DNA of 64,000 nt from Dipteronia dyeriana (GCA_032871835.1 CM065296.1:9992001-10056000), one strand, 5' to 3'; positions 1-12,151 are shown, numbered from the stretch's first letter. Made by a program: numbers and translations. Notes: a model not told the origin generated them from the letters alone.

Positions 1-347
1 CTCAAGGGGGGGTCCAAACTGAGAAGCTAGAAGGAGGCCTTGCTGAAGCCCAAGATCCCCTCACAATGCTCTCAGGAGTGGAGTCAATAGAAGGTGGGAT
101 TATGCCTGAGTCAATGGCCAGCCTTCCTGATACAGCCATACCGTCTGAAGTTATGGCGGTGATCAATGAAGTCGTGGAGGAAGATCTTGTTGACCCTAAA
201 GCAGCCAAGGTAGATCCCCAAGAGGAGGTGGAGAAGGCGGTAGATACAGCTGACTAGGACAAGCTACGACCAGAGAGGGGAGCAAAGGGCGAGGTTCACT
301 CTGTAGAAAAGGAGGCGGGAGGTCCTCAGGAAAACGAAGAAGTTTAA
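1..347 (+). pseudogene. C-terminal end of Tat-type antisense ORF (aORF), element E1
   Basis: This is the last part of the extra gene that lies antisense to pol in Tat-lineage gypsy elements. The reading frame entering from the left edge matches the ends of the fuller copies at 5487-8087 and on the minus strand at 24096-26410: an acidic stretch with PESMASLPD and VMAVINEVVEED, ending ENEEV then stop at 345-347. A TAG at 255-257 interrupts the frame, so this copy is damaged. It points toward the 3' end of E1's minus-strand pol, so the two genes are convergent. The N-terminal part lies outside the window. Function is unknown; the domain in the fuller copies is the 'putative gypsy type transposon' family. 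Confidence 0.7.
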
Positions 348-885
348 GTTCTCTCCCATGTAATTCATTTTGAATGCCAAGAAAAGGTGGTGGGCATCCC
401 ATCTTTAACCATGTTTGACCTTTTGTCATTTTCTTTTCTTTTTTTGTTGCCCAGAATCAGGGGTTGGGCTCCCTGCTTGCTGTAGCCTTTTTAGGGAATA
501 GACTCCCCCACTTAATAATAAAGCTTTAATTTTAGATCTAACTCTCACTCCAACTTACATGTACTAACTTGATCTCCTATAGGTCCAGCATTTATAGCGA
601 AACGAACTATCTTAGGGGAACAACAAGTTAAGAAAACTATTTAAGCATGAAAACGGATAGTTAGCGTCGGGCTTCCTGACCACCGAATCTCGCAGCTCAA
701 CTTCTTTAGTCGATAGTCCCCTTGTTTGATTGTAGGCATGTTATAGTGAGTAACCACGTATCAAGGAGGGCTAGTAACTAGAACGAACTGGTATATTTAG
801 AGTAAACCCTTTTAGGGGGTTGTAGCCCAAGCGAGGCATCAAGTAAAGAACAGTCTAGTTCCCCTTTTTAAGCTAGGGATCGGGA
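348..885. other. E1 spacer with aORF poly(A) signal
   Basis: No coding sequence is seen. The spacer follows the aORF stop and precedes the satellite. It contains AATAAA at 517-522, placed as a poly(A) signal for the plus-strand aORF; the same hexamer recurs at the matching place in E2 (8287-8292) and, on the minus strand, in E4 (23929-23934). The sequence is closely similar to 8088-8690. Confidence 0.6.
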
Positions 886-889
886 AGGC

Positions 890-1545
890 TTCCGCATTCT
901 TAAATTCGAGTCTTTCCTAAGGGTGGTAACCCGACCAAGGCATCATTAGGGTTATCTAACTATTTCTTAGTCTCGAGATTTGGATGGCAACTATGCTTTT
1001 ACACTCAGACCCTTCTTGGGGGTGGTAGCCCAACCAAGGCGTCATGAGGGCTATTTAGCTATTTCCTAGTCTCGAGATTTGGATGGAAACTATGCTCTTA
1101 CACTCAGATCCTTATTAGGGGTGGTAGCCCGACCAAGGCATCATAAGGGCTATCTAGCTATTTTCTGGTCTCGAGATCTGGACGGCAACTATGCTCTTAC
1201 ACTCAGACCCTTCTTGGGGGTGGTAGCCCGACTAAGGCATCAGTAGGGCTATTTAGCTATTTTTTGGTCTCGTGATTTGTTTGGCAACTATACTCTTACA
1301 CTCAGATCCTTCTTGGGGTGGTAGCTAGACCAAGGCATCAGGAGGACTATCTAGCTATTTCCTGGTCTCAAGATCTGGATGGAAACTATGCTCTTACACT
1401 CAGACCTGTCTTGGGGGTGGTAGCCTGACCATCAGGAGAGCTATCTAGCTATTTTCTGGTCTCGAGATCTGAATGGAAACTATGCTCTTACACTCAGACC
1501 CTTCTTGGCAAATGGTAGTGCCCGATCGAGGCATCAGGAGTTACG
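890..1545 (+). repeat. ~99-bp tandem satellite inside E1
   Basis: About six to seven head-to-tail units of roughly 99 bp. Each contains a TCTCGAGATTTGGATGGCAA-like block, CTCTTACACTCAGA, GGTGGTAGCCCGACCAAGGC and GGGCTATCTAGCTATT. The same unit recurs at 8700-9215 and, in reverse orientation, at 22850-23490, always between the ends of pol and the aORF. Confidence 0.85.
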
Positions 1546-1739
1546 GAGGGGGCTTCCCTGACTTACCCCTGGTTTTGAGGTGATAATGTCGATTTTTTCA
1601 TGTAGACCCAAATCATTGTAGTAAATAGCTGAAGAAGGAGTAAACAAGAAATGCAGGCTTTATTGATATGATGGATGGAGTACATTATTGTCAAAGAAAA
1701 AAAAACTAGTCAGAGGCTGTCTGCTCCTGAGTCCTCTGT

Positions 1740-3970
1740 TCAAGGGTAGAATTTCCTTAGGTGATCTGCATTCCAAGTATGGTCTATGAGTCGGCCATTC
1801 ATATCCTCGAGGTTGTATGCCTCATTACAGATCACCATCTTTATTAGTTATGGTCCTTCCCAGTTGGGCCCTAGGACCCTGTCTGACCTCTTCATGGTAT
1901 TCAACGTTACCTTCCTAAGAACTAGGTCTCCTTCTTTGAAGTTTCGGGTTTTAACCCTCCTGTTGAAGTACCTGGAAATCTTACTTTGGTAGATTGCTAC
2001 CTTCTCAGCTATTCGATCTTGTTTTTCCTCTAAGAGGTCCAAGCTAGCTCGGAGCTTACTTTCATTGCTCCCTGGTTCAAAATGTTGGACTTTAAAGGAG
2101 GTCAACTTGTGCTCGATAGGTAGGACTGATTCAATCCCGAAGGCCAGCGAGTAGGGCAATTCCCCAATAGCTGTTCTCTTTGTAGTACGGTAAGCCCAGA
2201 GGACCTCGGGAAGCTCCTCTGCCCATCTGCCTTTCTTCTGCTGTAGCTTTTTCTTCAACAGCTTCTTAATGGTTTTGTTCATGGATTTCACCAGACCATT
2301 AGTCTGAGGGTGGGCTACCGAGGCAAACCGAAGGTCGATTCCCAAGCCTTCACAGAAATCTCTAAATCGGCCATTATTAAACTGTATTCTGAGGACGACT
2401 ATGATGGCAAGGGGGTTCTGAACCTGCACACTACATTAGTCTTGATGAACCTTGTTATGTTTTCTTCTGATATCTTGGAGAGTGGTCCGGCTTCAACCCA
2501 TCTTGTTAAATAATCAATCGCTATGATAGCGTGTTTGGCCTGTCCCGGAGCTGTAGGAAGTGGTCCAATTAAATCGACTCCACACATAGCAAAGATGTAT
2601 GGTGAGCTAAGGGATGACAAGCGCTCCGGAGGGAGGTAACTCAAGTTTGTGGCCTTCAGGCATGCCTCGCAGGTTTACACCAAGTTCTTCGGATCTTGAT
2701 GGATGGTCGGCCAATAATACCCCATGCGGAGAACCGTATATGCCAAAGCCTCTCCACCAATATGGTTCCCACATTCCCCAGAATGAACCTCTCTCAAAGC
2801 CCACTTGGCATCTTCAGGGTGTAGACATCGGAGCAGGGGAAGGGATTTTCCCCTTCGGTATAAATACCCATCTACCATACGATACCGGACCGAGAGCCTT
2901 TTGACTCTCCTAGCTTGGTCAGGCTCCCCGGGGAGTTTCCCATCTTGTAGATACTCCACTATTGGATTCTTCCAGCTTGGTTGTCGGTCCAAGGTATAAG
3001 CTTCCTTACCTGTCATAATGCTAGGTAGGGGGATTACTTGAAGAGGGACTCCGTGAGGTTGGGTCTGGCCACCATATGCAGCTATCGTAGCAAGGATGTC
3101 AGCCCGATGATTTAGCTGTCGAGGTATCTGCTCAATTCTGAATCCTTAAATCTGCTCTTGAGTTGTTGAACCAATTTCGGGTAAGCGATCATATTATCCA
3201 TTTTTGCATGATAATCCCCGGAGACTTGGTTGACCACGAGTGAAGAGTCTCTCTTGATATTCAAGTAATCAACCCCGACTTCTATGGCTGCCTTTATTCC
3301 AGCTAGAAGAGCTTCGTACTCCGCCTCATTGTTCGTGGCTTTAAATTCAAACTTGAAACAGTGGCAGCATTCAGTTCTTTCTGGGTCGATAAGGACTATG
3401 CCTGCTCCACCCCCATTTTACCCAAAAGCTTCGTCCGTGTAGAGAGTCCACGACTCGCAGCCTTTCAGCCATTTGTCAAATTCTGGAATCCTCTCAAGGG
3501 TTACATCTGTTGCCATTGAGGTTGCCTGGCTTGAAGGTATTGAGAGCTCGGCTACAAAGTCTGCTAGTGCCTGAGCTTTTATCATGGTCTTAGGCTTATA
3601 CTTTAAATCAAACTGGGTAAGCTCTAGGGCCCATAGAACCAGCCTTCCAAAAACATCCGACCTTTATAAGAATTGATGGAGGGGTTGATCTGTCACCACT
3701 GCTATTGAATGAGAATGGAAGTGGGGATGAAGTTTCCTTACCGAGGTCACCAAGGCATAAGCAAGCTTCTCCAATAGAGTATAGTTATTCTCGGGCTTCG
3801 TAAGAGCATGACTCACATAGTAAATAGGTCGCTGGATCCTATCCCCGCATTTCTTGACCAAAGCCCCGCTCATGGCGGTTTCTTAAACGGCCAAGTAGAT
3901 TTGGAGCTCTTCTCCAGGATTTGGCTTGACCAGCAGTGGAGGGCTTGTTAGGTATCTTTTCAAAGCTTGG
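1740..3970 (-). pseudogene. Tat-lineage gypsy pol fragment (RNase H to integrase), element E1
   Basis: Read on the minus strand, this fragment runs from the RT/RNase H junction through the gypsy RNase H (3664-3873), a second RNase H in broken frames (about 3450-3050), the integrase zinc-binding part (3016-2675), the integrase core (2644-2399, with GVDLIGPLPTAPGQ) and the integrase C-terminus (2429-1848), stopping at 1740-1742. The product would be the reverse-transcribing and integrating polyprotein of the retrotransposon. Several frameshifts and stops break it. Its upstream end at 3970 meets the exact terminus of an LTR, so gag, protease and most of RT are missing. I read this as E1 being cut by insertion of E2. 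Confidence 0.85.
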
Positions 3971-5120
3971 TGTTAATGGGAAATTTACTCGAAATGAGAA
4001 ATTCCTACTAACATCCTCGAGACCACTACCACAAAAGTGGTGGCCGGGGTCGGTACCGTTGATACCTGACCTGTTGAAAGGTAAACAAGAGGCTGGATCG
4101 TAGTAACAGTAAATGAGAGCCTTTATTATTGATACTTGCTTTAAAATACAAATCACTTTTATATGCTCGCAGTCTCTCTAAGATCTAGGATGGTGGCAAC
4201 TCTGTGCCTGTCGAATAGTGGAAACAAAGGTGGCCGTGTTCTGAATACAAAATTTAGGCCTTCCTTTTTTCTTTTCTTTTTCTCTTCTCTCTGCTTCTAT
4301 GTATGTTTTTATGTATATATTCTTCTATGTATCCTGCTTGGCCCTATTTATATATGGTCCAAGTTGGTTTGAATTTGCAAATATCCCGCCTTGATCCTTT
4401 GAATCTGTTTCCTTCTTATCGGGCAGGATCCTTCATTGAAAAGTGGTTGACCCCGAGTAAATAGCAGAAACAATTAATGTAAATGAGTTTTTTTCCTTTT
4501 TGGAATCAAACTCTTGGCTCGCACGTATATGGGATTAATGATGGTCATTTCCTAGATATGATCTTGTATGTTATCGGGGCATGGTTCTTTATGGAGGTCA
4601 CCCAGCTAGTTGCCTGTTGCCCCGTAGAGTGAGGTAGATCCCTGCTCCGACTCTATTCTTAGAAGCTTGAGATGGATTTTCCCTGACCCTTAGGGGATCG
4701 AGGTGTTCCTGTAGACATTCCTGGGAGGTAGCCGAGGTAGTGTAGATTTAGACGTGATTCTTTCTTTATGTCCAGCAAGGACAGCGGGCTTCTAGAGAGG
4801 TTGGCGGGCTTCTCTCAAATGTCTCTTGAGCTTGGAGACTTCTTCTGGCATTCACGGGGCGGTTGAGGAGCTCGACCTCAAAGTCGGGGTTCCCCAATAG
4901 GTGGCCTACTGAAGCCCGGGCTCTAGTATTGGTGTGGGGGCTTGTCTTGGTCATGCCTAGCTTGTTTTCTGTTAGTTGTGAAACTGAGCCAACCTTCCCT
5001 GCTCCTACGGGGTGGCTTTATGGTCTATCTGGGCTTCATGAACGTCAATTATGGGTTTCGACTCGTGGCGGGAAAGTGGAAAATTTCTCTTCGACCCCTG
5101 GCCAAATTTTACTATTAACA
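3971..5120 (-). mobile_element. 3' LTR of Tat-type gypsy element E2
   Basis: A 1150-bp LTR with perfect short inverted ends: TGTTAAT begins it on the minus strand at 5120 and ATTAACA closes it at 3971. It is clearly similar to the plus-strand LTRs at 11036-12151 and 15498-16714. A TATA-like TATATAAATAG lies on the minus strand at 4354-4344 and is probably the retroelement promoter. A purine-rich tract lies immediately outside its 5' end (5121-5135), as expected for a 3' LTR. The other end abuts E1 pol directly. No matching 5-bp duplication can be tested because the far end of E2 is not preserved. Confidence 0.85.
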
Positions 5121-5135
5121 GAAGTCCCCTCTGAC
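5121..5135 (-). promoter_or_regulatory. Polypurine tract of E2
   Basis: On the minus strand the bases just before the LTR read CAGAGGGGACTTC. The purine run next to the LTR start is where plus-strand DNA synthesis is primed in LTR retrotransposons. It fixes the orientation of E2 as minus. Confidence 0.6.
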
Positions 5136-5486
5136 TTGAACACTGGTGGTAGAATTGGGGTTAGAGTCAGAGTCAGATTCCTTGTTTAATTGAGAAAGTT
5201 TTCCGTTAGAAAAATAATTAATGAGAGCGAAATATTCTCATTAATTACCCAATATTTGAATTTTAAACAGTGTTTCATTCGAAGAAAGACGGCTGCAAAA
5301 CGACTCCAGGTGATCTTCTCGAGGATATCTCCGATATCATTACCCTTAATACTCTATTTAAACCCGGCCTTACCGTCACTTTCTTCACACTTTCTCAAAT
5401 CTCAAATTTTCAGATTTCTTTTTCCTATTTTTCTCTATCGATTTCCCTTTGTCTTCTGCTTATTTTCAAGTTCTTCTTACCCATCA
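5136..5486 (+). promoter_or_regulatory. Putative promoter and 5' leader of the E2 antisense ORF
   Basis: Between the polypurine tract and the aORF start is a stretch with TATTTAAA at 5355-5362 followed by a pyrimidine-rich leader (CACTTTCTTCACACTTTCTC). This is the arrangement of a plant RNA polymerase II promoter with an about 100-base 5' UTR. It would drive transcription opposite to the retrotransposon genome. The promoter role is inferred from layout only. Confidence 0.45.
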
Positions 5487-8087
5487 ATGTCGACTTCCTC
5501 AGACAGTATTGACACCTTGGTTGAGGGCACCGGAGGCCCTAACCTTGTTCCTCGTAAACGGGTGTGAGGAATTTCGAGCGATGAGGAATCCTCCCCGGTC
5601 CGCCAGCGCCGTCTTTCTGGCAAGAACATCTCTATTGGCTCCGGCTTCTCGAACCAGCCCGACAACCCTCTAAATCTAGTTGACGAGGATTCTGATGTTG
5701 GGGAGAGAGTCGACATTTTTGGAAAGTTTCACGTTACAGTGGTGGCGCTTCCTTTAGCCACGACCTCTCTTTTCAAACCCAGGGTCATCCCTGATTCCAC
5801 CGTCGACCCTCAGTCGATTAGCCATCTTCGGGACAAATACGGTATTCCTGACAGCGTTTTCCTCACTGTCCCCCACAGGAAATATAACATTTTTAGCCCG
5901 CCCAAAGGTGTACTTCCTATCCACGTCACAGCTTTCGAGAGCGGGGTGAGGCTCCCTCATCACCCTACCCTTCGACGAGCTCTTAATGCCCTTCAGTTGG
6001 CTCCGCTCCAATTGACGCCCGGCTTCTGGAGGCATCTTATCGACTTCCTTGTGTTATGGAGGGAGCAATACGAGATGAACAGTGTAACTAGGGAGCTTGG
6101 GGCTGAGGAACTCACCTTACTTTTCGCATAGGTAGCCTGGCTGGGGTTCCTAGAGGCCAATTCTACTCCAAGGCCAAGAACAAGTTTAATTTTATCATCC
6201 CCGGAGCTTCAAAGAAAGACCCCGACTGGAAAGAGGAGTAGGTACTAGAGGGGGGAGACTGTGGGAGCTCTGTATTCATCGGTGGGCATGAGCTCGAGGT
6301 CCCCACTGCTTTAAATGACAAACCCTCGTGGGATCGAGACTCCTTGCCTGCTGAGTTTGAAGCGGTGTTGAAGACCATTCTGGCCAGGAATTATCTTAAT
6401 TTAAAGTTTCCAACTGCTGACCCCTTCGACCTTCACAGGGTGAACACGTACCTACGAATCTCTGATGCTACTCCTTGTAAGTATCTGGCTTTATCACGCT
6501 TTTGGATTGTTTGATGGTTTAGTTCTGATGGCCATAACCTCTTTCTTAACAGTGTTTGTTGTTGCTCCAGCTTCTAACGAAGCCCGGTAAGCTAGGACTC
6601 CTCCTTCTCCTCCTCACAGATCATCCCCGGTAAGCTTTCTCTGCTGCTTCGAAGATGAGGGGGTCAACCGTTAGGGCTATAACCTCGCTCGTTTCTGCTC
6701 CGTCGCCTTCCCAGGTGAAGTCTAAGATGACTATCCTTACGTCTTGGGCGGAGAAGGCTCTAAACCGAGGAGAGCCAGCTTCCCAAGCCGTTGACACGTC
6801 TGCCTCTGCCTCCTCACCAACGGTTTTTACTGCTTTAACTGATGCTTCCCCAGTCATATCATCCTTTTCTACTAATCTGGTTGTATCCTGGGCAGTCCAG
6901 GTTCCTAGGGAGCTCGAAGACGATAGCCCTGAGGTCGCCCCTTCTCGCCTGTACCAGCAAACGAGCTCCACGGGTCAGGATGAGTTCCTGAAGAATTTCA
7001 TTGTATCATGTCCAGGCGGCGAGCTTTCTAGGATGACTTCGATGCCCGTGGACATCATGATTACCAAGGGGTCTACCCTTCTGGCCGAGGTAATCGTCGA
7101 TTTTACTTCCTCATTCAGCAGCTTGATTTATCATTTTCTAACATGAATTTCCTTTGCAGGCCTTCAAGTTTCAAGTAGCCATGGGACATCATGTGACCTC
7201 CCTCCGTGATCGAGCAACCAATGCTGAGGCTGAGGCTGAGGCTGAGCGAGCCAAAGGGTTGCTTGCGCGGGCTCAAGCCCTGGTCCGGGAGATGACCTCT
7301 AGCCAACAAGGAATGGAAACACAGCTAGCTGAGCTCCAGTGCGACCATGAGAGGTTGAAACGGGCTTTTGATCAATAAACTCTACGGTCAAAGCGATGAC
7401 CTAGCCAGCGGGATGACTAGAAGGGAGAGCGTGAAGGCTCTAGATGTCGAGAACCAAGCTTTGCAGGCTCAAATTACCCAGCACCAGGCCGAGGTGGAAG
7501 CCTCTTTTAATGAGGGGTACTTCTACGCCTTCTATCAGGTTGCAGTAGCCCTTTTCCCCCCATTTGATCTCTCTAGCATCACCGGCTGGGATAGAGAAGA
7601 GGTTATGTCACGAGCTGCAGAGATGTCTCACCCCAAAAATTATGGAGCTGGTCCTTCTAGGGAGGGAGCTGAGATGCGGTTGGAGGTGCCAGATCTGCCT
7701 TCTCCTGTTCTAACTTTCCTAGCATCTGGTTCTTGACGAATCCTCAAAGTGAGTCTAAACCTCGAGCTAGAAAGAGGCATTGATGAAGCCCGAGATCCCC
7801 CCATAATGCTTTCAAGAACGGAGTCAACAGAAGGCGAGATTATGCCTGAGTCAATGGCCAGTTTTCTTGATGCAGCCATACCGCCTAAAGTTATGGCGGT
7901 GATCAATGAAGTCGTGGAGGAGGATCCTGTTGACCCCGAAGCAGCCGAGGCAGATCCCTAGGAGGAGGTGGCGGAGGCGGTAGATGCAGCTGACCAGGAC
8001 GAGCTACAACCGGAGAGGGGAGCAGGAGGTGAGGTTCACTCTATAGAAGAGGAGGCGGGAGGTTATTAGGAAAACGAAGAAGTTTGA
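5487..8087 (+). pseudogene. Tat-type antisense ORF (aORF) of E2, putative gypsy-type transposon domain (PF04195-like), with introns
   Basis: This extra gene lies antisense to E2's pol. The ATG at 5487 opens a Ser/Asp-rich N-terminus. One in-frame TGA (5565-5567) interrupts, then the frame continues into a conserved block at about 5770-6125 (VIPDSTVDPQ, GVLPIHVTAFE, LAPLQLTPGFWRHL), which I recognise as the 'putative gypsy type transposon' domain. A frameshift at about 6127 follows. Probable introns are 6476-6570 (GTAAGT to CAG) and about 7091-7159 (GTAATC to GCAG). The next exon is a charged coiled coil (about 7160-7370) and then a conserved FNEGYFYAFYQV block (about 7508). The acidic C-terminus ends at 8087. 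Its molecular role is unknown. This copy is non-functional; the E4 copy shows the same order. Confidence 0.7.
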
Positions 8088-8695
8088 GTTCTCTCCCTTG
8101 TAATTCATTTTGAATGCTCAAAAAAGGGGGTGGGCATCCCATCTTTAACCGTGTTTGACCTTTTGTCATTTTATTCTCTTTTTTTGCTGCCCAGAATCAG
8201 GGGTTGGGCTCCTTGCTTGCAGTAGCCTTTGGGGAATAGGCTTCTTGCTTGCAGTAGCCTTTGGGGAATAGGCTCCCCCACTTAATAATAAAGCTTTAAA
8301 TTTTGATCTAACTCCCACTCCAATTTACATGTACTTACTTGATCTCCTCTAGGTCCAGCATTTATAGCGAAACGAACTATCTCGGGGGAACAACAAGATA
8401 AGAAAATTGTTTAAGCGTGAAAACGGACAGTTAGCGTCGGGCTTCCTAACCACCGAATCTCGCAGCTCAACTTCTTTAGTCAATAGTCCCATTGTTTGAT
8501 TGTAGGCCTGTTATAAGGGGTAACCAGGTTTCAAGGAGGGCTAGTAACCAGAACTAACTGGTATATTTAGAGTAAATCGAGCCCTCTATCCCTGAACCCT
8601 TTTAGGGGGTTGTAGCCCAAGCGAGGCAACAAGTAAAGAACTGTCTAGTTCCCCTTTTTAAGCTAGGGATTGGGAAGGCTTCCGCATTCCTAAAT
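8088..8695. other. E2 spacer
   Basis: No gene is seen. This is the homologue of 348-885: the aORF 3' flank with AATAAA at 8287-8292, then conserved non-coding sequence up to the satellite. A short local duplication (GCTTGCAGTAGCCTTTGGGG) occurs at about 8214-8255. Confidence 0.55.
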
Positions 8696-8699
8696 TCGA

Positions 8700-9215
8700 G
8701 TCTTTCCTAGGGGTGGTAGCCCGACTAAGGCATCAGGAGGGCTATCTAGCTATTTTCTGGTCTCGAGATCTTGATGGCAACTATGCTCTTACACTCAGAC
8801 CCTTCTTGAGGGTGGTAGCCCGACCAAGGCGTCAGGAAGGCTATTTAGCTATTTTCTGGTCTCGAGATCTGGATGGCAACTATGCTCTTACACTCATATC
8901 CTTCTTGGGGGTGGTAGCCTGACCAAGGCATTGAATGGCTATCTAGCTATTTTCTGGTCTCGAGATCTGGATGACAACTATGCTCTTACACTCAGACCCT
9001 TCTTGGGGGTGGTAGCCCTACCAAGGCATCAAGAGAGCTATTTAGCTATTTCCTGGTCTCGAGATCTAGATGGCAACTATGCTCTTACACTCAGACCCTT
9101 CTTGGGGGTGGTAGCCCGACCAAGGCATCAGGAGGGCTATCTAGCTATTTTCTGGTCTCGAGATTTGGATGGCAACTATGCTCTTACACTCAGACCCTTC
9201 AAGGCATCAGGAGTG
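8700..9215 (+). repeat. ~99-bp tandem satellite inside E2
   Basis: Five to six units of the same ~99-bp repeat as at 890-1545. Because 99 is divisible by three, the array stays open in one frame and produces long repetitive translations that are not genes. Confidence 0.85.
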
Positions 9216-9425
9216 GCGGGGGGGAGGGAGGGTTTCCCTTGCTTACCCCTAGTTTTGGGGTGATAATGTCGAATTTTCTATGTAGACCCAAATCATTGTA
9301 GGACATAGCTAAAGAAGTAGTAAACAAGAAAAGCATGCTTTATTGATATGATGGATGGAGTACATTATTATCGAAGAAAAAAAAAAAGAAACTAGTTAGA
9401 GGCCGCCTGCTCCTGAGTCCATTGT

Positions 9426-11035
9426 TCAAGGGTAGAATTTCCTTAGGTGATCTGCATTCCAAGTATGTTCGATGAGTCGACCATTCATATCCTCGAGCTT
9501 GTATGCTCCATTACGGATCACCATCTTCATTAGTTATGGTCCTTCCCAGTTAGGTCCTTGGACCCCATCTGACCTCTTCTTGGTATTCAACGTTACCTTC
9601 CTGAGAACTAGGTCTCCTTCTTTGAAGTTTAGGGTTTTAACCCTCCTGTTGAAGTACCTGGCAATCCTACTTTGGTAGATTTCTACCTTCTATGCTATTC
9701 GATCTTGTTTTTCCTCTAGGAGGTCCAAGCTAGCTCGGAGCTTACTTTCTTTGCTCCCTGGTTCGAAATGTTAGACTTTAAGGGTGGTCAACTTTTGCTC
9801 GATAGGTAGGACTGCTACAACCCCGAAAGTCAACGAGTAGGGCGTTTCCTCGGTAGCAGTTCTCCTTGTAGTGCGGTAAGCCCAGAGGACCTCGGGAAGC
9901 TCCTCTGCCCATCTGCCTTTCTTCTGCTGTATCATTTTCTTTAACAGCTTCTTAATGGTTTTGTTCGTGGATTCCACCAGACCATTGGTTTGATGGTGGC
10001 CTACCGAGGCAAACCGAAGGTTGATTCCCAAGCCTTCACAGAAATCTCTAAATCGGCGATTATCGAACTATTTTTCGAGGTCGGCTATGATGGCAAGAGT
10101 GGTTCCGAACCTACATACTACATTAGTCTTGATGAACCCTGTTATGTTTTCTTCTGATATCTAGGAGAGTGGTCCGGCTTCAACCCATATTGTGAAATAG
10201 TCAATCGCTATGATAACGTGCTTGGCTTGTCCCGGAGCTGTAGGAAGTGGTCCAATCAAATAGACTCCCCACATAGCAAAGGGGTATGGCGAGCTAAGGG
10301 ATAACAAGCTCTCCGGAGGAAGGTGACTCAAGTTTGCGGCCTTCTGGCATGCCTCGCAGGTTTGCACCAAGTTTTTCTCATCTTGATGGATGGTCGGCCA
10401 ATAATACCCCATACGGAAAACCTGATATGCCAAAGCCTCTCCACCAATATGGTTCCCACATTCCCCAGAATGAACCTCTCTCAAAGCCCACTTGGCGTCT
10501 TCAGGGTGTAGACATCGGAGCAGGGGAAGGGATTTTCCCCTTCGGTATAAATACCCATCTACCATACGATACCGGACCGAGAGCCTTTTGACTCTCCTAG
10601 TTTGGTCGGGCTCCCCGGGGAGTTTCCCATATTGTAGATACTCCACTATTGGATTCTTCCAGCTTGGCTGTCGGTCCAAGGTATAAGCTTCCTTACCTGT
10701 CATAATGCTAGGTAGGGGGATTACTTGAAGAGGGACTCCGTGAGGTTGGGTCTGGCCACCATATGCAGCTATCTTGGGAAGGACGTCAGCCCGATGATTT
10801 AGCTGTCGAGGTATTTGCTCGATTCTGAATCCCTTAAATCTGCTCTTGATTTGTTGATCCAATTTCAGGTAAGCGATCATATTATCCCCTTTTGCCTGAT
10901 AATTCCCAGAGACTTGGTTGACCACGAGTAAAGATTTTCTCTTGATATTCAGGAAATCAACCCCGAGTTCTATGACTGCCTTTATTCCAGCTAGAAGGGC
11001 TTCGTACTCCGCCTCATTGTTCGTGGTTTTTAATT
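9426..11035 (-). pseudogene. Tat-lineage gypsy pol fragment (second RNase H and integrase), element E2
   Basis: On the minus strand the longest frame (10925-10161) covers the end of the second, archaeal-like RNase H (VVNQVSGNYQAKGDNM), a linker, the H-H-C-C zinc-binding region (HPEDAKWALREVHSGE, then CEACQ) and the start of the integrase core (GPLPTAPGQAKH). The integrase C-terminal part continues at 10031-9771 and stops at 9426-9428. Upstream, the frame is cut at 11035, where a plus-strand LTR begins exactly. The missing RT, protease and gag were therefore displaced or lost when E3/E4 inserted here. Stops and frameshifts show that it is inactive. Confidence 0.85.
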
Positions 11036-12151
11036 TGTTAATAATGAAATTTGGCCAGGGTCAAAGAGAAATTTTCCACCTATAATCTACAATCATGAAG
11101 CCAGGAAAGACCATAAAGCCACCCCGCATGAGCAGGGAAGGTCAACCCGTCTTCAAAACTACCAAAAAATAAGTTAAGCGCGACCTAGACGAGCCCCCAC
11201 GAGAGTACTGGAACCCAGGCTTTTCCAGGCCATATATCGGGGAACCTCGGCTCTGAGGTCGAGCTCCACAACCGTCATGTGAATGCCAGGGGAAGTCTCC
11301 AAGCTCAAGAGACATTCAAAAGAAGCCCGCCAACCTCTCTAGAAGTCCGCTGTCCTTGTTGGACATAAAGGAAGAATCACGCTTAAATCTACACTACCCA
11401 GCTACCTCCCAGGAAGGTTTACAAGAGCACCTCAAGCCCCTAAGGGTCAGGGAAAATCCGTCTTCAGCTTCTAATAATAGAGCCAGAGCAGGGATCTACC
11501 TTGCTCTACGGGGCAACAGGCAGTTGGCAAGGTGACCTCCTTGAAGATTCATAGCACTAGTGCACACAGGATCGTCTCCACGTAATATTTACATGCATGC
11601 CAAGAATTTGATTCAAAAAAGGAAACAGACTTATCTCCATCAACGACATCCTTAAATCCCGTAACAATTCAAATTCAAATTCAAATGACGAATCCCGCCT
11701 GATAAGGAGGGAATGGATTCAGGGGATCACGGTAAAGTATTTGTTAACTAAAACCCACTTGGGCGATATATATATGTGAAGCCAAGCATGGTAGAAAGGA
11801 GGAAGAAAAACAGAGAACAACCTACAAGAATAGATATATGTACAAAAAATATAGAGACATGGGAAAAAGCCTGAATTCTGTATTCAGAACACGGCTACCT
11901 TCATTTCCACTATTCGACAGACACCGAGTTGCCACCACCCTACACCTTCGAGAGACTGTGAGCATACAATAGAGCGATTTGTACTTTAAAGCTATATATC
12001 AATAACAAAGCTCCCATTTATTGTTCAGCCTCTCGTCTATCTCTTAAACAAGTCAGGAACCAACGGTACTGACTCCGGCCACCACTTTCGTGGTAGTGGT
12101 CTCGAGGGTGTTAACAGAAATTTCTCATCCCGAGCAAATTTCCCGTCAACA
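11036..12151 (+). mobile_element. 5' LTR (LTR1) of non-autonomous Tat-type element E3
   Basis: A 1116-bp LTR starting TGTTAATAATGAAATTTGGC and ending CCCGTCAACA. It aligns along its length with LTR2 (15498-16714) and with E2's LTR. It has a short GATATATATATGTG core where LTR2 has a long dinucleotide run. It interrupts E2's pol in opposite orientation. Confidence 0.85.

Noticed and set aside
870..1545. Regularly spaced ~99-bp repeats resembling a CRISPR array
   Set aside because: The whole unit repeats, with no unique spacers. The unit lies inside plant gypsy elements and there are no cas genes.
8713..9263. Open frames repeating YLAIFWSRDLDGNYALTL
   Set aside because: The 99-bp satellite unit is divisible by three, so the frame stays open by arithmetic. 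There is no start or flanking gene context.
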